A model generated the notes under the pieces. That model did no database searches, was not told where the DNA came from, and worked only from the letters and a program-made list of their open reading frames with translations. Shown here piece by piece: positions 41,522 to 47,470 of a DNA stretch of 47,470 nucleotides. The translations under genes and the position numbers were made by a program. The DNA comes from Bacillota bacterium (lineage in GTDB: Bacteria > Bacillota > Clostridia > Lachnospirales > Anaerotignaceae), in assembly GCA_017534115.1 (NCBI GenBank), contig JAFWDD010000051.1:1-47470 (forward strand), read 5' to 3'. Position 1 is the stretch's first letter, and every line of letters begins with the position of its first letter.

Positions 41522-42874
41522 ATGAAACTTCTGGACACCCTCTTTCCCAGCTCAAAAGAATACGGAAACGTCAGCACCGGAAAAATCTGGGCTCTTGGCT
41601 TCCAGCATGTGTTAGCCATGGCCTGCGCCACGATCATGGTGCCTCTGGTTACAGGTCTGGACGTCAGCATAACTCTCTTTTCAGTCGGCATAGGGACACT
41701 TTTATTCCATATAATTACAAAAGGCAAAGTACCCGCTTTCTTAGGCAGCTCATCCACCTTCATCGCCGCAATATGTTTAATTATGGCAAACCCTTCTTTC
41801 GGCGCAACAAGCCGTGAACGCGCAGCCGCGGCCATGGGAGGCATTATTTTTGTGGGCATAATATATGTTATTGTGTCCTTTATAATCAAGGTGTCCGGCA
41901 CAAACTTCATAGAAAAGCTCATACCGCCGCTGGTGAGAGGTGTTGCCGTTGCCCTCATAGGTCTTAATCTCGCCGGAATAGCCATAAAAAACATCCAGGC
42001 AAACAACGGATTCGAGCTTTACAGTTCAGGCTATGTCTGGTGCTGGTGCATAGCCCTTTTCGTACTAATCCTTGCCATGTATCTTTCCGCATACGGGAAA
42101 GGAATGGCGAAAATGATTTCCATATTCATAGCATTGGTATCCGGATACGCCGTTACCTTTATATTCGTAAAAACAGGTCTGGCGCCTCAGGGGCTTATGG
42201 ATTTTGAAGGTCTTGCGGCGCAGGGCAGAGGCCTTGCCAGAGCCTTGATCGAAATGCCCAAGCTCACATTTCCGGTCTTCAACGGAAGAGCCATCGCCAT
42301 GATAGCTCCTTTAGCCATTGTGAGCTGTGTTGAGCATATAGGCGATATTTACGCCATAAGCGCAGTTGCCGAAAAGAATTTCGCAAAGGATCCCGGACTC
42401 CACAGGACCATTCTCGGCGACGGTCTTGCCACAGCTTTAGCCGGCGCCATCGGAGCGCCTTCAAATACAACATATTCGGAAAATACCGCCATACTTGCCA
42501 CAACGGGAAACTTTAATCCCGCATCCATCAGAGCGGCCGCCGTAATAACTATCGGCATCAGCTTTTTCGGAAAGGCCGTAGGCGTGATCGAGACAATGCC
42601 CAGCTGTGTGTTAGGCGGCATATGTATTCTCCTTTACGGAATGATCGCGTCCGTAGGCTTAAGAACTCTCGTTGACAGCAAAGTGGATTTCACAAAAAAC
42701 AGAAATCTTTCCATTGCGGCCGTTATGCTGGTCCTTTCTCTCGGCGGAGCCGTCATAGGCGGTCCTGATTTCAGCCTTACGGGAATCAGTCTGGGCATAA
42801 TATCGGGAATTATCCTGAACAGCGTACTTCCCGGAAAAACTGCCGATGACAAAAGCGACAAAAGTTTTATGTAA
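41522..42874 (+). CDS. uraA: Uracil permease, NCS2 family (first copy)
   Basis: A 450-residue nucleobase:proton symporter with about 14 membrane segments. Family features: QHVLAMACAT near residue 29, FLGSSSTFI near residue 78, IVSCVEHIGDIYA near residue 265 with the conserved Glu, and SNTTYSENTA near residue 315. AAAGGAGG precedes the ATG at 41522. Context with upp supports uracil as substrate. It has no clear promoter, so read-through from upp across copy J is likely. A strong terminator follows. Confidence 0.93.
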   Translation: MKLLDTLFPSSKEYGNVSTGKIWALGFQHVLAMACATIMVPLVTGLDVSITLFSVGIGTLLFHIITKGKVPAFLGSSSTFIAAICLIMANPSFGATSRERAAAAMGGIIFVGIIYVIVSFIIKVSGTNFIEKLIPPLVRGVAVALIGLNLAGIAIKNIQANNGFELYSSGYVWCWCIALFVLILAMYLSAYGKGMAKMISIFIALVSGYAVTFIFVKTGLAPQGLMDFEGLAAQGRGLARALIEMPKLTFPVFNGRAIAMIAPLAIVSCVEHIGDIYAISAVAEKNFAKDPGLHRTILGDGLATALAGAIGAPSNTTYSENTAILATTGNFNPASIRAAAVITIGISFFGKAVGVIETMPSCVLGGICILLYGMIASVGLRTLVDSKVDFTKNRNLSIAAVMLVLSLGGAVIGGPDFSLTGISLGIISGIILNSVLPGKTADDKSDKSFM

Positions 42875-42882
42875 GCAAACTT

Positions 42883-42912
42883 CCGCTCCCAAAAAAAGGA
42901 GCGGTTTTTTTT
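42883..42912 (+). terminator. Terminator after the first uraA
   Basis: CCGCTCC and GGAGCGG (7 bp) around an A-rich loop, followed by eight T. Confidence 0.9.
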
Positions 42913-43097
42913 ATAAAAAATATTGACAGAAAATGCGAAACAAAAGTCTTGTCAGTCTTATTTGATTTTACCAATAAAACTTTGCAAATAAAAATCCACA
43001 AAAAAATATCCGAAAACCCATATACAAAATACACAAAGCAACTTACAAAAACGCGGGTCCGATTTATCCCCGGGGCATTTCGGCCCAACGGGTCTAT

Positions 43098-43126
43098 TTG
43101 ACAAAATCCGAATAAAAATTTATATT
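43098..43126 (+). promoter_or_regulatory. Promoter of the second uraA-like gene
   Basis: Perfect TTGACA (43098-43103), 17 bases, TATATT (43121-43126). The transcript leader is about 110 nt and carries no recognised riboswitch or PyrR site. Confidence 0.65.
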
Positions 43127-43244
43127 AAATACAGGAAGAAAACCGCGGAATACAAAAAAACAGGCTTCAGAGGGAAAATCTTTGAAATTTACTGTTTTTT
43201 TTTGCGGAAAAGTAAGCTTTTTAACTAAAAAAAGGAGGATTTAT

Positions 43245-44642
43245 ATGAGTCTGTTAACTACTCTTTTTCCCGGCTCAAAGGAATATGAGCCCAACAGTCT
43301 GGGAAAAACATGGACCCTCGGTCTGCAGCACGCTTTTGCCATGTCCTGCGCTACCATTCTGGTGCCTTTGCTCACAGGTCTGGACGTAGGCGTTGCGTTA
43401 TTCGCGGCCGGCGCCGGAACGCTTCTGTTCCACATTATAACCAGAGGTAAAATGCCTACGTTCTTAGGAAGCTCATTCTCGTTCATCTCAGCGTTGTGCG
43501 GAATTATCGGAAACGACGCCTTCGGAGCCTCCAAGGCAGAACAAATATCTGCGGCCATGGGCGGTATTATCATAGCCGGTTTGATTTACGTTATCATTTC
43601 CTTTGTAATACGAGGCTTCGGCTCCAAATTCATAGACAGGGTATTTCCTCCTGTTGTCCGCGGAGTCGGCATCGCCATTATAGGACTCAATCTTTCCGTA
43701 TCAGCTATAAACAATATCCAGGCCAACAACGGTTTTGAGATGTTCAGCTCAGGCTATGTATGGAGCTGGTGTCTGGCGATTTTCGTTTGTATCCTGGCGG
43801 TATGCCTTTCCAGCTACGGAAAGGGCATGGTAAAGATGGCATCAATTTTCCTCGCCCTGGTAATAGGATACGTTGTCACGCTTATATTGGTAAAAACAGG
43901 GCTTGCGCCTCAGGGGCTTATGGATTTCGGCGGACTTGCCGAACAGGGCAGAGGTCTTGCCAGAGCAGTGTTTGAGGTGCCTCAGTTCACCTTCCCGACC
44001 TTTAACGGGCGAGCCATAGCAATGATCGCGCCGATCGCCATTGTTACCTGCGTTGAGCATATCGGAGACGTATATGCCAACAGCGCTGTTGTAGGCAAGG
44101 ATTTCGTTAAGGATCCCGGTCTCCACAGGACAATGCTGGGCGATGGTCTCGCTACTATCCTCGCGGGATTCATCGGCGGACCTTCCAATACCACATATTC
44201 CGAGAATACTGCCGTTCTTGCCACGACAGGCAACTACAACCCTTCGGCTATCCGTGCGGCGGCTGTAATCGCCATTGTAGTCAGCTTCATAGGCAAGGCC
44301 ATCGGAGCTATTGAGACAATGCCCAACTGCGTTTTAGGCGGAACCTGTATAGTCCTTTACGGCATGATCGCTTCCGTCGGTTTAAGGACTTTGGTCGAGA
44401 ACCACGTTGACTTTACCAAGAACAGGAATCTTTCCATTGCCGCAATTATGCTGGTTCTGGCCATCGGCGGAGCTACCATCGGCGGTCCCGATTTCAGTTT
44501 CTCCGGTATTGGTCTGGGGATCATCGCGGGAATTATACTTAACGCTGTACTTCCCCTCAAGACTCCTGAGGACGAGGAAAAGCTCGTTTCCCATACCGTA
44601 CCTGAAAACGAGATCATCGAAGAAAGACATGATAATTATTAA
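43245..44642 (+). CDS. Uracil permease, NCS2 family (second copy)
   Basis: A 465-residue paralogue of the preceding permease, alike over almost its whole length (same start LLTTLFPGSKEYE, same QHAFAMSCAT, FLGSSFSFI, CVEHIGDVYA, SNTTYSENTA motifs) with a charged extra C-terminal tail. AAAGGAGG precedes the ATG. Unlike its neighbour it has its own promoter and terminator. It may differ in affinity or accept another base; the sequence does not decide this. Confidence 0.92.
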   Translation: MSLLTTLFPGSKEYEPNSLGKTWTLGLQHAFAMSCATILVPLLTGLDVGVALFAAGAGTLLFHIITRGKMPTFLGSSFSFISALCGIIGNDAFGASKAEQISAAMGGIIIAGLIYVIISFVIRGFGSKFIDRVFPPVVRGVGIAIIGLNLSVSAINNIQANNGFEMFSSGYVWSWCLAIFVCILAVCLSSYGKGMVKMASIFLALVIGYVVTLILVKTGLAPQGLMDFGGLAEQGRGLARAVFEVPQFTFPTFNGRAIAMIAPIAIVTCVEHIGDVYANSAVVGKDFVKDPGLHRTMLGDGLATILAGFIGGPSNTTYSENTAVLATTGNYNPSAIRAAAVIAIVVSFIGKAIGAIETMPNCVLGGTCIVLYGMIASVGLRTLVENHVDFTKNRNLSIAAIMLVLAIGGATIGGPDFSFSGIGLGIIAGIILNAVLPLKTPEDEEKLVSHTVPENEIIEERHDNY

Positions 44643-44653
44643 TAATAGCAATA

Positions 44654-44689
44654 AAACCCGTGGAACGAAAAGTTCTTCGGGTTTTTTTG
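44654..44689 (+). terminator. Terminator after the second uraA-like gene
   Basis: AAACCCG and CGGGTTT outer stem with an inner GAAC/GTTC stem, then seven T. Confidence 0.85.
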
Positions 44690-44692
44690 TCG

Positions 44693-45004
44693 CTCTCCGA
44701 GGGCTTAGGCCCTCTGGATACGCCTCCGGCGGCTCTCCGAGGGCTTAAGGCTCTGCCTTAAGAATCCGCAAGGGATTTCATCCCTTGACCCTGTGTAATA
44801 TGCAGGAAAAGGTTATCGGCTATGTTTAAAATTAACGAAAATTGAATTTTTAGCAATGCTTTCTGTTGTTTCCGTGCGAAGCACTTTTATTGAATCCGCC
44901 TTTGCGGATTCTTACCATAATTAGCCCTTTATAAAAGGGCGGCTTCATTAGCAAAGCGTCTTCATTCCTTCATTTGCGAAGCAAACTTCATTGCGCCACA
45001 GGCG
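44693..45004 (+). repeat. Composite hairpin repeat, copy K (before the right TA genes)
   Basis: Two successive heads (CTCTCCGAGGG twice, with GCCTCCGGCGG between), TTAAGGCTCTGCCTTAA, AAGGGATTTCATCCCTT, GTGCGAAGCAC, AATCCGCCTTTGCGGATT, AGCCCTTTATAAAAGGGCGGCT and the CTTCATT tail ending GCGCCACAGGCG. Confidence 0.85.
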
Positions 45005-45012
45005 ACTTATGG

Positions 45013-45041
45013 TTGATTATTTCCCTGTTTTTGGTTATACT
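45013..45041 (+). promoter_or_regulatory. Promoter of the right mntA-hepT operon
   Basis: TTGATT (45013-45018), 17 bases, TATACT (45036-45041), about 23 bases before the start codon. Confidence 0.65.
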
Positions 45042-45064
45042 CTAATCAGAAGGAGGTGAGGCGG

Positions 45065-45391
45065 ATGCTTCCCTACACTATTGACGAAATAAAGCGCAGG
45101 ATAACTCCTGTTGCCAAAAAATACAATCTTGCCGCCGTTTATCTTTTCGGCTCATACGCCAGAGGAGAAGCCACGGCCGAAAGCGACATAGATCTCCTTG
45201 TGGACCTTACGGGGTCTTCTGTGAGAGGATTCATTTTCGGCGGACTTTATAACGACCTGGAAGAGGCTCTTGAAACCGAAATCGATCTTATTACAGTTGC
45301 CTGCTTAAATCAGCCTGCTGAGCACGCAACAGAAAAGCAGTTTAACGAAACTGTTATGCGGGAAAGGATGATGATTTATGCAGCTGCGTGA
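45065..45391 (+). CDS. mntA: MntA-like minimal nucleotidyltransferase antitoxin (second)
   Basis: A 108-residue minimal nucleotidyltransferase with the intact GS-x10-D-x-D active site (GSYARG, then ESDID). The start at 45065 follows AAGGAGG by 8 bases; a GTG at 45056 would touch that site. Predicted to modify and neutralise the HEPN toxin encoded next, with which it overlaps by 14 bases. It is clearly diverged from the left copy, so this is not a recent duplication. Confidence 0.9.
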   Translation: MLPYTIDEIKRRITPVAKKYNLAAVYLFGSYARGEATAESDIDLLVDLTGSSVRGFIFGGLYNDLEEALETEIDLITVACLNQPAEHATEKQFNETVMRERMMIYAAA

Positions 45392-45725
45392 CACTCTGCG
45401 AATCGCGCGTATACTAAACTACTGCAATGACATCGAAGCTGTAATAGAGCGTTTTGGTAATAATTACGATATCTTTGTATCCGATAAGGATTATCATGAT
45501 GTTGTGGCTTTCCGAATACTCCAAATCGGAGAACTTTCGAGCGGTATTTCTGAAGAATTGCGCAATGCCACCTCAAAAGATATGAATTGGCAGCAAATCA
45601 AAGCTATGCGTAATATTATTGCTCATCATTACGGAAAAATCGAGCTTGCCATAGTTTGGGATGCCGCCGTAAACGACATTCCTGAGCTTAAGACCTTCTG
45701 CGAAGAATATCTTTCAAATATGTAA
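45378..45725 (+). CDS. hepT: HepT-like HEPN toxin (DUF86 type)
   Basis: A 115-residue helical protein of the DUF86/HepT group with the R-x4-H-x-Y motif as RNIIAHHYG near residue 78; the preceding MNWQQIKAM segment is typical of this group. Expected to be an RNase toxin held inactive by AMP on the motif tyrosine. Unlike the left pair, which has an HI0074-type HEPN partner, this is the DUF86 form. A terminator follows at once. Confidence 0.9.
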   Translation: MQLRDTLRIARILNYCNDIEAVIERFGNNYDIFVSDKDYHDVVAFRILQIGELSSGISEELRNATSKDMNWQQIKAMRNIIAHHYGKIELAIVWDAAVNDIPELKTFCEEYLSNM

Positions 45726-45730
45726 CTTGC

Positions 45731-45756
45731 AAGTCCCGTTCATCGGGGCTTTTTTA
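45731..45756 (+). terminator. Terminator after the right hepT
   Basis: AGTCCCG-TTCAT-CGGGGCT (7 bp with one G-U) followed by TTTTTTATT. Confidence 0.8.
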
Positions 45757-45855
45757 TTGCCCGTAAGCTTTGTTTTTTCAGCAAGATCTCTGCACCCTGC
45801 TAAAAATTCCATTCTTTTCCAAAACGGCAAAATCTCTGTTTGTATATCTATTGTG

Positions 45856-45884
45856 TTGCATTCTGCATCACTTTTGTTTATAAT
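45856..45884 (+). promoter_or_regulatory. Promoter of relB-relE
   Basis: TTGCAT (45856-45861), 17 bases, perfect TATAAT (45879-45884). Transcription would start about 18 bases before the ATG. Confidence 0.7.
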
Positions 45885-45908
45885 AAAACCAGAAAGGTGG
45901 TGCATGGC

Positions 45909-46202
45909 ATGGCTACTAAAACAGCAAATGTAAATTCCAGAATCAAACTTGATATAAAACAGCAGGCAGAGGCCATTCTCGACCGTTTGGGAATTCCTCG
46001 CTCCGTTGCCATTGATATGTATTACAGACAAATTATCGCTCACAACGGCATACCGTTTTCTCTGACTCTTCCGATTACAGTACCCGCAAGGGACGAAATG
46101 ACAACAGCGCAGTTTAATCAAATGATGGACACAGGCCTTCAACAGGCAAAGGACGATGATTCTTTTGGCATAGATGAAGTTTTTGCCGAGCTGGAGGATT
46201 AA
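45909..46202 (+). CDS. RelB/DinJ-family antitoxin
   Basis: A 97-residue antitoxin. The N-terminal ribbon-helix-helix reads MATKTANVNSRIKLDIKQQA, then AILDRLGIPRSVAIDMYYRQI, the classic RelB/DinJ pattern. The C-terminal half, acidic near the end, should wrap the toxin. The start at 45909 is set by AGAAAGGTGG 8 bases upstream; the frame opens earlier but upstream of the promoter -10. The toxin gene follows after 3 bases. Autorepression through the RHH domain is typical. Confidence 0.92.
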   Translation: MATKTANVNSRIKLDIKQQAEAILDRLGIPRSVAIDMYYRQIIAHNGIPFSLTLPITVPARDEMTTAQFNQMMDTGLQQAKDDDSFGIDEVFAELED

Positions 46203-46205
46203 CAA

Positions 46206-46541
46206 ATGAAGACATATACTGTAAAAATCACCAGACAGGCGCGGGAGCATCTTCGGAGCATACGAAAATACATTTCAGAAGATCTCCTTGCTCCGGATTC
46301 TGCCATAAACACAATGGCCGCATTGAAAAAGGAAATTGAAAGTCTTTCTGTTATGCCGGAGCGAATTAGACTGACTGATGAGGAACCGTGGAGAAGCGAA
46401 GAAATTCATCAAATGCGGGTAAAGAATTATTATGTATATTTCTGGATCGATAAAGATGCCGGAAAAGTTCAAATAACAGCGGTTATCTATGTTGCTCGCA
46501 GTCAGGCTCTACAGCTGGGATCCATGGAAATTGAGAAATAA
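46206..46541 (+). CDS. RelE/ParE-family toxin
   Basis: A 111-residue protein of the RelE/ParE superfamily: starts KTYTVKITRQAREHLRSIRKYI, contains the MRVKNYYVYFWID strand pair and ends in VIYVARSQALQLG. Members are either ribosome-dependent mRNases (RelE) or gyrase inhibitors (ParE); residues seen here do not decide which, though the RelB/DinJ partner leans to the RelE type. Confidence 0.9.
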   Translation: MKTYTVKITRQAREHLRSIRKYISEDLLAPDSAINTMAALKKEIESLSVMPERIRLTDEEPWRSEEIHQMRVKNYYVYFWIDKDAGKVQITAVIYVARSQALQLGSMEIEK

Positions 46542-46573
46542 GACCCCAAAAACTCTTCAAAAAACCTCATTTT

Positions 46574-46589
46574 CGTTGCTCAGGCAACG
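46574..46589. repeat. Small perfect hairpin CGTTGC-TCAG-GCAACG
   Basis: A 6-bp stem with 4-base loop between relE and the ferredoxin-like gene; no T-run follows, so it may be a weak terminator or an operator. A TATAAT at 46616-46621 downstream is a possible -10 for the next gene. Confidence 0.4.
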
Positions 46590-46667
46590 TACTCTATTCT
46601 CCTTTTCCGCTATCATATAATCAGAAACAAAAAAACAGAGAAAGACCTGTTGGAAAGGAAGGATACT

Positions 46668-47369
46668 ATGATCAGAAAGATAATTCAGATAGATGAAGAA
46701 AAATGCACGGGCTGCGGACTTTGCGCCGATGCCTGCCACGAAGGCGCCATAGGAATGGTAAACGGAAAGGCAAAGCTCCTTAGGGACGACTACTGCGACG
46801 GCTTCGGAGACTGTCTCCCTGCCTGCCCTGCGGATGCCATTTCATTTGTTGAACGAGAAGCGGCCGCATACGATGAAAAAGCTGTTGCCGAAAACAAGCT
46901 GAAAAAAGCTCAGGCGGCTCCCCTTCATCCCGGATGTCCCGGATCCCAATCCCATACGTTTGTAAGAAAGGAAGAAGCAAAACCTGCGTCTGCCGAAGGC
47001 CCCGTATCCCAGCTGACACAATGGCCCGTTCAGATAAAGCTTGCGCCTGTAAAAGCTCCATATTTTGACGGAGCCAACCTTCTTATCGCCGCAGACTGCA
47101 CGGCCTACGCATACGGAGATTTCCACAACAGATTCATCAAGGGCAAGGTTACGCTGATAGGCTGTCCAAAGCTGGACGAAGGCGACTACACGGAAAAGCT
47201 CACGGAAATCATTAAAAATAACGACATAAAGAGCCTTACTGTTGTAAGAATGACGGTTCCTTGCTGCGGCGGAATCCAGCGAGCGGCTGTAAACGCCCTG
47301 AAAGCAAGCGAAAAATTCATCCCCTGGCAGGTAGTGACCATTACGCTTGACGGAAATATACTTGATTAA
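46668..47369 (+). CDS. Ferredoxin-like 4Fe-4S protein with C-terminal Cys-rich domain
   Basis: A 233-residue protein. The N-terminus has a ferredoxin fold: the first cluster site CTGCGLCADAC is complete, while the second reads CDGFGDCLPACP, so one of the four ligands is Phe. Relatives keep a similar CDGxG pattern, so this is a family trait rather than damage. After an Ala/Glu-rich linker the rest (about 115-233) contains cysteines in ADCTAYA, LIGCPKLDE and VPCCGGI that could bind another metal. Start at 46668 follows AAAGGAAGG; an ATG six codons earlier lies within that site. Redox role likely, partner unknown. Confidence 0.88.
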   Translation: MIRKIIQIDEEKCTGCGLCADACHEGAIGMVNGKAKLLRDDYCDGFGDCLPACPADAISFVEREAAAYDEKAVAENKLKKAQAAPLHPGCPGSQSHTFVRKEEAKPASAEGPVSQLTQWPVQIKLAPVKAPYFDGANLLIAADCTAYAYGDFHNRFIKGKVTLIGCPKLDEGDYTEKLTEIIKNNDIKSLTVVRMTVPCCGGIQRAAVNALKASEKFIPWQVVTITLDGNILD

Positions 47370-47413
47370 AAAATCGGATTTTGATACAGTTCTCCCTAAA
47401 TCCAAAATATAGA

Positions 47414-47441
47414 CCCCTTGAAGTTTTTACGCTCCAAGGGG
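47414..47441 (+). terminator. Weak terminator after the ferredoxin-like gene
   Basis: CCCCTTG and CAAGGGG (7 bp) with a 14-base loop, followed by CTTTCCAGTTTT, a poor T-run. Confidence 0.5.
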
Positions 47442-47470
47442 CTTTCCAGTTTTAACACGATCCTTGTTTC

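Overview
The window reads as a chromosomal segment of an anaerobic, monoderm Firmicute of the class Clostridia. The evidence is the gene order priA-def-fmt-(zinc peptidase)-rsmB-rlmN-prpC-prkC-rsgA-rpe (the Bacillus/Clostridium core order), a PASTA-type PrkC kinase, a YlmC/YmxH-type sporulation PRC-barrel protein, RqcH, an oxygen-sensitive class III ribonucleotide reductase (NrdD/NrdG) with its regulator NrdR, a ferredoxin-like protein, strong AGGAGG ribosome binding sites and sigma-A type promoters. No rRNA, tRNA, prophage, insertion sequence with a transposase, or CRISPR array was seen.

Layout. 1-2260: a secreted surface protein cut by the left edge, a MntA/HepT (nucleotidyltransferase/HEPN) toxin-antitoxin pair, and an unannotated locus that looks like a type I toxin-antitoxin system (23-residue hydrophobic peptide with a convergent antisense RNA). 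2257-16572: a long minus-strand housekeeping block, yicC-gmk-rpoZ-[repeat]-priA-def-fmt, then yugP-like-rsmB-rlmN-prpC-prkC-rsgA-rpe, covering translation quality, replication restart, N-formyl-Met processing, rRNA methylation and Ser/Thr phospho-signalling. 16875-23931: rqcH, nrdR, ylmC-like, nrdD and nrdG; NrdR-box-like operators lie at both nrdR and nrdD, so NrdR probably controls itself and the anaerobic reductase. 24169-28303: a MarR-ABC-ABC operon encoding a heterodimeric exporter. 28882-30595: a lipoprotein and a YigZ/IMPACT protein. 31015-34928: ylxM-ffh and rpsP-khpA-rimM-trmD. 35624-36985: a Memo-AMMECR1 fusion. 37339-40197: the trkA-trkH potassium system. 40555-44642: upp and two tandem uracil-permease paralogues, a pyrimidine salvage cluster. 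45065-46541: a second MntA/HepT pair and a RelB/RelE pair. 46668-47369: a dicluster-type ferredoxin-like protein.

The most striking unexplained feature is a family of modular intergenic repeats (about 12 copies, 80-480 bp). They fill many of the larger gaps and sit even inside operons. Each is a fixed-order string of mini-hairpins, many closed by a GAA triloop, joined by short constant linkers. The stem sequences differ between copies while complementarity is kept, so the structure rather than the sequence appears to be conserved. A 45-47 bp palindrome-ended module is inserted in two copies in opposite orientations.
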